Assembly (NCBI GenBank): GCA_900768995.1
Contig: CAAGEZ010000060.1
Location: 1 to 17,260 of the forward strand
DNA from: Oscillospiraceae bacterium
Lineage (GTDB): Bacteria > Bacillota > Clostridia > Oscillospirales > Ruminococcaceae
Direction: 5' to 3'
DNA: 17,260 nucleotides
The notes under the pieces were generated by a model. It made no database searches. It saw only the letters and a program-made list of their open reading frames with translations, and had not been told where the DNA came from. Both the position numbers and the translations under genes were made by a program. How positions within the stretch are numbered: position 1 is the first letter of the stretch; the number at the start of each line of letters is the position of its first letter. This document shows, in pieces, positions 1 through 6,457 of the stretch.

Positions 1-205
1 ACGGCTTGATAAAGTGCGCCTGCAAGCAGGTTTACAGAGGCAGTATGCTCGTTACTGAGCTTTATACGTTTAACTTGACTTGCGTGATTTTATTGATGGC
101 TTTGTACGGTGTTGCCTTAGATGTGGCTAACTTGAATGCAAATCAAGTTAGCCTATGATAACCCAAAGCTATTATATCACTTGTATTTTTATTTGTCAAT
201 AGAAA
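1..205. other. Left-edge stretch with no recognised gene; contains a perfect hairpin
   Basis: No protein in any frame here is one I recognise. One frame is open from the edge to about 158 (ending ...NANQVSL), and could be the tail of a gene that starts outside the window, but nothing in it is diagnostic. A perfect 11-bp inverted repeat lies at 125-153 (arms GGCTAACTTGA and TCAAGTTAGCC, 7-nt loop). It has no following T-run, so it is not a convincing terminator. It could be a subterminal hairpin of an insertion element or a degenerate terminator. Confidence 0.3.
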
Positions 206-238
206 CACCGCATACTGATATCATATCAGTATGCGGTG
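206..238 (-). terminator. Perfect hairpin, probable terminator of the GH13 gene
   Basis: The arms CACCGCATACTGATA and TATCAGTATGCGGTG are perfectly complementary over 15 bp around a 3-nt loop. Read on the minus strand the hairpin is followed by GTTTCTATT, a weak U-rich tail. It lies downstream of the minus-strand GH13 gene, beyond the palindromic repeat at 243-346. A terminator is likely but the U-tract is poor. Confidence 0.5.
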
Positions 239-242
239 ATGT

Positions 243-346
243 AATACTTATAACCAATAAAACTGTAGACAAAAAATCTTCGCATAATCCATATATGCAA
301 GATTATGCTCGATTTTTTGTACAGTTTTTAATTGGTTCTTAGTATA
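243..346. repeat. Palindromic interspersed repeat, copy 1 (MITE/REP-like)
   Basis: This 104-bp element is almost fully palindromic, with ends AATACTTATAACCAAT and ATTGGTTCTTAGTATA and a centre CATATATG. It matches the reverse complement of 5124-5227 over the full 104 bp with 4 mismatches, three of them in the terminal segments. It begins 9 bp past the stop codon of the minus-strand GH13 gene, between that gene and its probable terminator. No target-site duplication is obvious. The short open frame crossing it repeats the same peptide in copy 2 because the DNA is repeated, so I do not treat it as a gene. Confidence 0.85.
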
Positions 347-355
347 AGTTTATTC

Positions 356-1897
356 TCAGCCTACGATATAAAATTCTGCGCTCTTCGGGGGAACATTTAT
401 CCTTCCGCTTTCGGCTGATGACTTGTCGCCGAAGCTGTAGATGCATTCCCCGAGAGAAAGGCTGCTTTCAAAGGAAACGGCTCTGTCTGCGGGGTTGATG
501 ATAACGAGTATCTTTTCTCCGCCTGCACTTCTCACATATGCAAGAGGATATGCGTTCTTTTCCGCATAGACAAATTCAATTTCGCCCTTGCTCAGAAGTG
601 CCTTGTGGGACTGCCTGATGCTTATAAGGTGCTGCACCTCGTGCCACAGGGAATCTTTATCAGCCATTTCAGCGGCTGCCGTGGGTCTGTCGGTGCTTTC
701 GTCCTGCCTGATGTAAAGAGCTTCCTTGGGAGCGGAGCTGAAGCCTGCGTTGGTGGTATTATCCCACTGCATAGGTGAGCGTGAGCCTGTTCTGCCGTAG
801 CCGCCCTCAACGGAGGCAAGTCCCTCAACGTATCTCATACCTATCTCATCGCCGTAATAGATAAAAGGAGCTCCCGGCATTGAAAGGAGGAATGCAAAGG
901 CGATTTTCAGATTATCGCCCTTTATTGAGCGTGCAAGTCTGTCCATATCGTGGTTGCCCGAGGGAATGCAGATAAGACCCTTGCGCTCAGACTTTTCGTA
1001 ATTCTCAATATATTTTGTCACGAACTCGGAAACATCGCCCTTGCCTCTGTCGGAGAAGAAAGGCTCTTCGCAGCGGAAAAGGTCATTGTAATGGGAAGGA
1101 CCGAAATGAAGCAGGAAATCCATATGGAAACCGCCCTGAATGGACTTGTCAGGCTCGCCCCACTCGGAGACCATTGCCGCATCGGGAAATTCTCTGTCCA
1201 GAAATTCTCTTACATTCTGCCAAAGCTTTATAGTTCCCTTGCTGTCCTCATCGTTCTTTACAAGAGAGCCTGCCATATCCACACGGAAACCATCGCAGCC
1301 CATTCCCAGCCAGAAGCGCATAACGTCCTTCATAGCTTCAAGGGTAGCCTTGGGGCCCTCAGCGTCCATAGGCTGCTGCCAGGGACGGTCGCACTTATAG
1401 AAGCCATAGTTCAGCGCAGGCTGATGGGAGAAAAAGTTTACCGCACAAGTTCCGTCTCTGTCGGAAAATCCGCTTATGCTGCCCATTCCCTGAGGGCTTT
1501 CCCAAATAGTGTCAGTCCACACATATCGGTCGGTGTATTCGTTTTTCTCAGCTTTCATAGATTCCCTGAACCATTTATGCTGTACGCTTGTGTGACCGGG
1601 AACGAGGTCAAGGAGAACGTGCATATCACGCTTGTGGACTTCCGCAAAAAGGTGCTTCAAGTCCTCGTTTGTGCCGTATCGGGGAGCGACCTTGCAGTAA
1701 TCGGAAACATCATAGCCTGCATCTCCGAAAGGAGACTCAAAGCAGGGATTTATCCATATTGCGTTGCAGCCAAGCTCCTTTATGTAATCGAGCTTTTCGG
1801 TGATACCGTTAAAATCGCCTATGCCGTCGCCGTTTGTGTCATTGAATGACTGGGGATAGATCTCGTAAAATACCGCATTGTCAAGCCAGTTCTGCAT
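356..1897 (-). CDS. GH13 alpha-amylase-family glucosidase (oligo-1,6-glucosidase-like)
   Basis: A 513-residue glycoside hydrolase of family GH13 with no signal peptide, so it probably cleaves imported malto- or isomalto-oligosaccharides in the cytoplasm. The calcium-loop-like DTNGDGIGD is at residues 20-28. The four GH13 regions are visible: DLVPGH (97-102), GFRVD with nucleophile Asp207, SEWGE with acid/base Glu245, and NHD (315-317) with the transition-state Asp. The C-terminus is a short beta domain. An AGGAGG site (minus strand, 1911-1906) lies 8 nt before the ATG. Its divergent neighbour is an AraC-type regulator, a usual partner of sugar-use genes. Length and motifs fit alpha-glucosidase or oligo-1,6-glucosidase; exact bond specificity and GH13 subfamily cannot be read from sequence alone. 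Confidence 0.9.
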   Translation of the reverse strand: MQNWLDNAVFYEIYPQSFNDTNGDGIGDFNGITEKLDYIKELGCNAIWINPCFESPFGDAGYDVSDYCKVAPRYGTNEDLKHLFAEVHKRDMHVLLDLVPGHTSVQHKWFRESMKAEKNEYTDRYVWTDTIWESPQGMGSISGFSDRDGTCAVNFFSHQPALNYGFYKCDRPWQQPMDAEGPKATLEAMKDVMRFWLGMGCDGFRVDMAGSLVKNDEDSKGTIKLWQNVREFLDREFPDAAMVSEWGEPDKSIQGGFHMDFLLHFGPSHYNDLFRCEEPFFSDRGKGDVSEFVTKYIENYEKSERKGLICIPSGNHDMDRLARSIKGDNLKIAFAFLLSMPGAPFIYYGDEIGMRYVEGLASVEGGYGRTGSRSPMQWDNTTNAGFSSAPKEALYIRQDESTDRPTAAAEMADKDSLWHEVQHLISIRQSHKALLSKGEIEFVYAEKNAYPLAYVRSAGGEKILVIINPADRAVSFESSLSLGECIYSFGDKSSAESGRINVPPKSAEFYIVG

Positions 1898-2052
1898 AAT
1901 TTTTTCCTCCTGATAATTTATTTGGTTCCTTTTTTGCCTATGGGGTAATCTTTTCGGGGATATGATCAGCCATTGTCATAAGAGGTCTTGTTCTTTTGAT
2001 TTGAGGGACATTCCCGTTTCCGACCCGTCATCATTTTAATGATCTCCTCCCC

Positions 2053-2081
2053 TTGAAATATTGATCTCTATATGATATAAT
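2053..2081 (+). promoter_or_regulatory. Sigma-A promoter of the AraC-type gene
   Basis: TTGAAA (2053-2058), a 17-bp spacer and TATAAT (2076-2081) form a near-consensus promoter. The predicted transcription start is about 2088, giving a leader of roughly 70 nt before the preferred TTG start. The rest of 1898-2156, which must also hold the GH13 promoter on the other strand, shows no equally clear signal. Confidence 0.65.
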
Positions 2082-2156
2082 ACTACTTAAATACATAAAA
2101 TTCTATTATAAATATACTGTATAATGATACTATCCTACTTTAAAGGGGGCTTTTCG

Positions 2157-3041
2157 TTGAAAGATACCGCATACGAGGAAAAATGCAGGCACAGCTCGCT
2201 GTATATCCCTTATACCTATTACAAATGTGTGATACCTAATTTTTACCCCTGCGTGCCTCTGCATTTTCACAGCGAATTTGAGATAAACTATATTCGTGAG
2301 GGCAGGGGACTTTTCAGCTGCGGCGGTCACAGATTTGAAGCCGTCAGTGGGGATATAGTCATAGTCCTGCCCGACAGACTTCATTCCATATTCAGCGAGA
2401 ACGGCGAAAAGCTTATTTATGATACCGTGGTATTCAACAGGTCAATGCTCTGCGGAAGCTCCGAGGACCGCTGTTATGCCGAATGTTTAAGCCCACTTTT
2501 TGCGGAAAATACCGCCCTTGACCTGCCTGTGACGGAAAAGAACAGCCATTATCCACAGATACGTGAGGCAATGGAAAATATAATGAGCTTTGCCAAGGAA
2601 AACAGCGGCGAGGGCGATCTTATGCTAAAAAGCGAGCTTATGAAGCTTTTTTGGCTCATAATAAAAAGCGGGGCTGTGTCCTGTGATTCGGAACGGAAAA
2701 TTTCCGACAAGAATATCCTTAAAGCTCAGGAATACATCAGGAACAATTACAGCTCCGAGCTTACCGTAAAAAAGCTTGCGGACACCGTTCATCTCAGCGA
2801 GAGCTATTTTATGGGCAAATTCAAGGAGGTAACGGGAATGAGTGTTATGGAATACGTTTCTATGACCCGTATCAGAGCCGCCTGCGAGCTTCTTGCGAAC
2901 ACCGATCTGTCATCATCGGAAACTGCATTTGAGGTGGGGTTCGGGAATCTTTCCAATTTTAACAGGCAGTTCAGAAAAGCTGTGGGGTATTCGCCCAGGG
3001 AGTACCGAAAGGCTATGGGGGCGCATTGTACGCTGAAATGA
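2157..3041 (+). CDS. AraC-family transcriptional regulator (cupin + HTH)
   Basis: A 294-residue AraC/XylS regulator if started at TTG 2157, which is preceded by a GGGGG site (2145-2149) at 7-nt spacing. An in-frame ATG at 2124 has no ribosome-binding site and would put that site inside the gene. Residues 30-95 form a cupin-like sensor with the conserved LHFHSEFEI stretch (36-44) seen in sugar-responsive members. Residues 185-285 hold two helix-turn-helix units ending in the signature around AFEVGFGNLSNFNRQFRK and GYSPREYR. It is divergent from the GH13 gene, so control of that gene by an oligosaccharide is the simplest inference. The ligand is unknown. It converges on patB through a shared terminator. 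Confidence 0.9.
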   Translation: MKDTAYEEKCRHSSLYIPYTYYKCVIPNFYPCVPLHFHSEFEINYIREGRGLFSCGGHRFEAVSGDIVIVLPDRLHSIFSENGEKLIYDTVVFNRSMLCGSSEDRCYAECLSPLFAENTALDLPVTEKNSHYPQIREAMENIMSFAKENSGEGDLMLKSELMKLFWLIIKSGAVSCDSERKISDKNILKAQEYIRNNYSSELTVKKLADTVHLSESYFMGKFKEVTGMSVMEYVSMTRIRAACELLANTDLSSSETAFEVGFGNLSNFNRQFRKAVGYSPREYRKAMGAHCTLK

Positions 3042-3045
3042 AAAT

Positions 3046-3067
3046 GCTTGCCCAAAATCGGGCAAGC
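3046..3067. terminator. Bidirectional terminator between araC-type gene and patB-type gene
   Basis: GCTTGCCC and GGGCAAGC pair perfectly over 8 bp around a 6-nt loop. The hairpin sits 4 nt after the plus-strand stop and 6 nt after the minus-strand stop. On the minus strand it is followed by ATTTTCATTT; on the plus strand the tail is not T-rich, so it works best for the minus-strand operon. Confidence 0.7.
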
Positions 3068-3073
3068 CGTACA

Positions 3074-4243
3074 TTACTTTATCTTCACAAATATCTCAAC
3101 GCCGCTTTTCAGCCTTTCAAGCCCGTCTTTCAGCACCGAGCGGGGGCAGGCGATGTTCATTCTGAGGAAATGCTCTCCGTCGCCGCCGTATGCCTTTCCA
3201 TCGGAAAGATACAGTCCCGTTTCCCTGCGGATAAACTCTGCAAGCGGTGAGGAGCTGCCGCCTGTGTCCGTGATGTCGAGCCACATAAGATATGTTGCCT
3301 TTTCGGGGAGCACCTTTATCTGCGGGATATGCTCAGAGATATAGCTCTCGGCGTATGTTTTGTTTTCATAAATATATTCTCTCAGCTCATCGAGCCATTT
3401 TTCGCCCTTTGTGAAAGCCGCTGCTGCCGCCGATATTGCAAATGCATTTGGCTCTGCGACTTCATCGGTGTTCAGCCCTCTCCATACCTTGTGACGGAGA
3501 TATGGGTCGGGGACTGATACCGCCGCAGTGTGCAGTCCTGCAATGTTGAAAGCCTTTGTGGGGGCAATGCAGGTTATGCTGTTATTGCGGCACTCCTCCG
3601 AGACTGATGCAAAAGGGACATACGAGCAGTCGGGGTCGGTAAGATCGCAGTGGATCTCATCGGATATCACCGTCACCCTGTATTTAAAGCACAGCTCACC
3701 GATCTTTGCAAGAGTCTCCCTGTCCCATATGATGCCCGCAGGATTCTGGGGATTGCAGAGTATCATCAGTGTTGTCTGAGGGTCGGCAAGCTTTTTTTCA
3801 AGGTCATCAAAATCAATGTGATAGCTCTTTCCGTCATAAACAAGCTTGTTTTCAAGGACACGCCTGCCGTTATTCAGAACGGAGTTGAAAAAAATGTTGT
3901 AAACAGGCGTCATAATGACAACCTTTTCCGCAGGGGTGGTTATTTTGCGGACAATGCTCGAAATAGCGGGGATAACGCCTGTGCAGAAAATGAGCCAGTC
4001 CTTGTCCATTTCAAAACCGTGGCGATTTTTCCACCAGCCTGTGTATGCATCGTACCATTCATCGGGTATCACCGAGTAGCCGAATACGCCGTGAGCGGCA
4101 CGCTGTTCAATAGCTTCACGTATTTCGGGAGCGGTCTGAAAGTCCATATCCGCCACCCACATAGGCAGCTCGTTTTCAGCCACGTCCCATTTAAGAGACG
4201 CTGTGTTTTTCCTGTTTATTACCGTGTCAAAATCGTATGGCAT
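3074..4243 (-). CDS. MalY/PatB-family PLP-dependent C-S lyase/aminotransferase
   Basis: Fold-type I PLP enzyme of about 389 residues, closest to the MalY/PatB branch (cystathionine beta-lyase activity; MalY also modulates the maltose regulon in E. coli). It starts with the family hallmark YDFDTVINRKNT...KWD. NPQNPAG is at 164-170, SDEIHCDL around 194-201 supplies the Asp that binds the pyridine nitrogen, and APTKAFN places the Schiff-base lysine at 230. A start 15 nt upstream (4258) is possible, but ATG 4243 has AGGTGAT just before it and fits the family N-terminus. That site overlaps the DUF3737 stop codon, and the two genes are 5 nt apart, so translation is probably coupled. Family assignment is firm; substrate (cystathionine, cysteine or another beta-C-S compound) is inferred. 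Confidence 0.9.
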   Translation of the reverse strand: MPYDFDTVINRKNTASLKWDVAENELPMWVADMDFQTAPEIREAIEQRAAHGVFGYSVIPDEWYDAYTGWWKNRHGFEMDKDWLIFCTGVIPAISSIVRKITTPAEKVVIMTPVYNIFFNSVLNNGRRVLENKLVYDGKSYHIDFDDLEKKLADPQTTLMILCNPQNPAGIIWDRETLAKIGELCFKYRVTVISDEIHCDLTDPDCSYVPFASVSEECRNNSITCIAPTKAFNIAGLHTAAVSVPDPYLRHKVWRGLNTDEVAEPNAFAISAAAAAFTKGEKWLDELREYIYENKTYAESYISEHIPQIKVLPEKATYLMWLDITDTGGSSSPLAEFIRRETGLYLSDGKAYGGDGEHFLRMNIACPRSVLKDGLERLKSGVEIFVKIK

Positions 4244-4248
4244 AAATA

Positions 4249-5085
4249 TCACCTGCAAATTATTTTGGTTTTGGACGGGTCTACCCTGTCCCTGTCAACT
4301 GTAAGCTCGCCTATCCCGTCGGTGCATATCCTGCCCGATGAGGGGTTGAAAACGCTGTCTATCTTTCCTGTTATGTCCGCATCGACGGAGGAATATTCAA
4401 AGGCAAGGGTGGTGTTCAGCAGACGGCAGTTTTTCATTGTCAGATTGTCGATGTAGCACATTCCCTGCAAGCTTTCAACAGTGCAGTTGATAAGCGTCAG
4501 TTTTTTCGAGTTCCAACCAAGGTATTCGCCGGAAATGAACGAGTCATATACAGTGATGTTCTCGCTGTTCCAGAATGCGTCCTTTGAGAGAAGCTTTGAG
4601 TTTCGTATCTCGGCATTTTTCACGCCGTCAAAGGAATAATTTCCGTAAAGTGTGAGACCGTCAGCCTTGATATCACTGCTGTTCATAGCGAAATAATCGC
4701 CCCTTGCTGTGACATTTTTAAGAGTCACCCCATTACAGCTCCACAGCGTTTCTGCGGCATTTGCAAATGATGTATCGGCAATGGTCACGTCGGTGCAGCG
4801 GCGGAAATTCTTGGGCGCTTCAATTGCACAGTTATTTACGGAAATGTTTTTGGTGTACCACACTCCCGCTCTCGCCATTTCAAACCAGGCTGTGTCTTTT
4901 ACGCTGATATTTTCGGAGTACCACAAGGGGTATTTCCATTTGAACATACAGCCCTCAAGGTTTATGTCCCTGCACTCTTTCAGCGGTGATTCGCCGTCGG
5001 CAAAGGTGGTGTTGTATATATTCAGCTCACGCTGTGCAAAAAGCGCACGCTCGCCTGTTAAAAATTCCTGCCTTATTTCTTTCAT
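4249..5085 (-). CDS. DUF3737 family beta-helix protein
   Basis: DUF3737 protein of about 278 residues. The N-terminal FLTGERALFA and TFADGESPLKE segments are diagnostic for the family. The body is a run of short repeats with regularly spaced hydrophobics and Asn/Asp/Cys (for example NISVKDTAWF, DVTIADTSF, GVTLKNVTA, NITVYDSFI, KLTLINCTV), the pattern of a right-handed beta-helix. No signal peptide or membrane segment is seen, so it is cytoplasmic. I chose ATG 5085 because GGAG lies 9 nt upstream and family members begin about there; ATG 5100 has no site. It is first in an operon with patB, expressed from a promoter at 5225-5253. The biochemical function of the family is not established; the coupling suggests a role linked to sulfur amino-acid or PLP chemistry, which is only inference. 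Confidence 0.88.
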   Translation of the reverse strand: MKEIRQEFLTGERALFAQRELNIYNTTFADGESPLKECRDINLEGCMFKWKYPLWYSENISVKDTAWFEMARAGVWYTKNISVNNCAIEAPKNFRRCTDVTIADTSFANAAETLWSCNGVTLKNVTARGDYFAMNSSDIKADGLTLYGNYSFDGVKNAEIRNSKLLSKDAFWNSENITVYDSFISGEYLGWNSKKLTLINCTVESLQGMCYIDNLTMKNCRLLNTTLAFEYSSVDADITGKIDSVFNPSSGRICTDGIGELTVDRDRVDPSKTKIICR

Positions 5086-5123
5086 AGTGATTTGCTCCAT
5101 AGTATTTGCTTTGGTTTTTGTTA

Positions 5124-5227
5124 AATACTAATAACCAATTAAAAACTGTACAAAAAATCGAGCATAATCTTGCATATATGGATTATGCGAAGATTTTTTG
5201 TTTACAGTTTTATTGGTTATTAGTATT
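5124..5227. repeat. Palindromic interspersed repeat, copy 2 (MITE/REP-like)
   Basis: 104-bp near-palindrome, inverted relative to the copy at 243-346 and identical to it at 100 of 104 positions. Its two ends are perfect inverted repeats (AATACTAATAACCAAT and ATTGGTTATTAGTATT); the arms pair along nearly their whole length with small bulges, around the self-complementary centre CATATATG. No duplicated target bases are clear. It sits between the HD-GYP terminator and the DUF3737 gene, and its outer edge overlaps the -10 box of the DUF3737 promoter, so almost all of it would be transcribed as a large 5'-leader hairpin. Confidence 0.88.
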
Positions 5228-5253
5228 ATACTGCCTTTGTATAAAGATATCAA
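5225..5253 (-). promoter_or_regulatory. Sigma-A promoter of the DUF3737-patB operon
   Basis: On the minus strand TTGATA (5253-5248), a 17-bp spacer and TATAAT (5230-5225) make a good promoter. Predicted start is about 5218, giving a ~133-nt leader before ATG 5085 that contains most of the palindromic repeat. The -10 box shares three bases with the repeat end. Confidence 0.6.
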
Positions 5254-5300
5254 AGGCATAATTTTAATTTTGTTTGAAATATTATACTGAATAGGTACAG

Positions 5301-5329
5301 AAAACCCGATATCATTTTCAGATATCGGG
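5301..5329 (-). terminator. Intrinsic terminator of the fapA-like/HD-GYP operon
   Basis: Arms CCCGATATC (5305-5313) and GATATCGGG (5321-5329) pair perfectly. On the minus strand the stem is followed by TTTT. It lies 6 nt past the stop codon of the HD-GYP gene. Confidence 0.75.
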
Positions 5330-5335
5330 CTCATA

Positions 5336-6433
5336 TCAGTTATCATCATTTTCGCTTTCGCTCACGTGCTTTACGCCGTAAAGCTCTTCAAGCTGCTCTC
5401 TTGACCTAGAAAGGCAGTCAAGAAGCTTTGGGGAGAACACGCCGCATTCCCCGTCCATTATCATATTGTAAGCCTTTGCAGGGTCGTATGCATTCTTGTA
5501 AACACGCTTGCTCACAAGGGAATCATACACATCGGCAACGGAAACTATCTGAGCCGCAAGGGGGATATCATCGCCCTTTAAGCCGTCGGGATAACCGCTT
5601 CCGTCATATTTCTCGTGGTGGTGACGGCATATTACACGGCTCATCTCGGAGTATTTCTCGTCCTGAAGATCGGTCATCTTTGCAAGAAGCTCACAGCCCT
5701 TTGTGGTGTGGGACTTGATAAGCTCAAATTCCTTTTCGGACAGCCTGCCTGCTTTTAAAAGAATGTTGTCGGGAATGCATATCTTGCCGATATCGTGGAG
5801 GGCAGATGCCTGAACGATAATGTCTATCTCGTCATCGGTAAGGTCATAAACGGGGTAATTTTCTTTAAGGCAGTGGGCGATTATTCCCGTAATTTTTTTG
5901 ATGTTCTCAACGTGAGTGGTGCTTTCGAGGTTGCGGAACTCCACGATGTTGCTGAGATTTTCGATTATCTTTTCGTTAAGATAACGGAGCTTCATATTCT
6001 GGTCTCTTATCTGCTCGGTCTGAGAATCAATTTTAAGCTTCAGGCTCTTTTGGGACATATAAAGCTCAACGATGTTCTCAACACGTCTGCGGACGATCTC
6101 CTCAACAAAAGGCGTTGAGATAAAGTCCACAGCACCCAGCTGATAGCATTCCACAGCGTCCTCGGTCTTGTTCTTGTCCGAAAGGACGATAACGGGCATC
6201 TGCTCCAGCATACCCTTTGCGCTGAGGGCTTTTAACAGTGTCTTTCCGTCAACAATGGGCAGCTCCAGCTTCAGAAGCATTATGGCGATGGAGCTGTAAT
6301 TGCCGATTATGTAACGGAGGGCTTCCTTGCCCGTTTCAAGGGTGACAACGTTGTACTTGCCCATAAAAATGTTTGCGAAAAAACCTCTGGCAGCAGTATC
6401 ATTTTCAACAACTACGATGGTGTTTCTTTTCAT
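5336..6433 (-). CDS. HD-GYP domain protein with a degenerate receiver domain
   Basis: A 365-residue cytoplasmic protein: receiver-like domain 1-120, a helical linker (about 125-165), and an HD-GYP domain 165-345, the c-di-GMP phosphodiesterase fold. The HD-GYP metal and signature residues look intact: HD 213-214, His242, His271-273 and YDGSGYP (276-282). The receiver has lost what phosphorylation needs: Lys55 replaces the phospho-acceptor Asp (MLLKLELP), the acidic pair is reduced to Glu-Asn (VVVEND), and Thr107 replaces the conserved Lys (FISTPF). It is therefore a pseudo-receiver that probably signals by protein contact. AGAGGTG precedes the ATG, 24 nt downstream of the FapA-type gene, so the two form an operon ended by the terminator at 5301-5329. 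Activity on c-di-GMP is inferred from motifs. Confidence 0.9.
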   Translation of the reverse strand: MKRNTIVVVENDTAARGFFANIFMGKYNVVTLETGKEALRYIIGNYSSIAIMLLKLELPIVDGKTLLKALSAKGMLEQMPVIVLSDKNKTEDAVECYQLGAVDFISTPFVEEIVRRRVENIVELYMSQKSLKLKIDSQTEQIRDQNMKLRYLNEKIIENLSNIVEFRNLESTTHVENIKKITGIIAHCLKENYPVYDLTDDEIDIIVQASALHDIGKICIPDNILLKAGRLSEKEFELIKSHTTKGCELLAKMTDLQDEKYSEMSRVICRHHHEKYDGSGYPDGLKGDDIPLAAQIVSVADVYDSLVSKRVYKNAYDPAKAYNMIMDGECGVFSPKLLDCLSRSREQLEELYGVKHVSESENDDN

Positions 6434-6457
6434 TGTTCTGCACCTCTCTTTATCTTT

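Noticed and set aside
136..342. Short open frame encoding a 68-residue peptide, sharing ~32 residues with a frame at 5128-5349
   Set aside because: The shared peptide is the translation of the palindromic repeat. There is no ribosome-binding site, and the flanking parts of the two peptides are unrelated.
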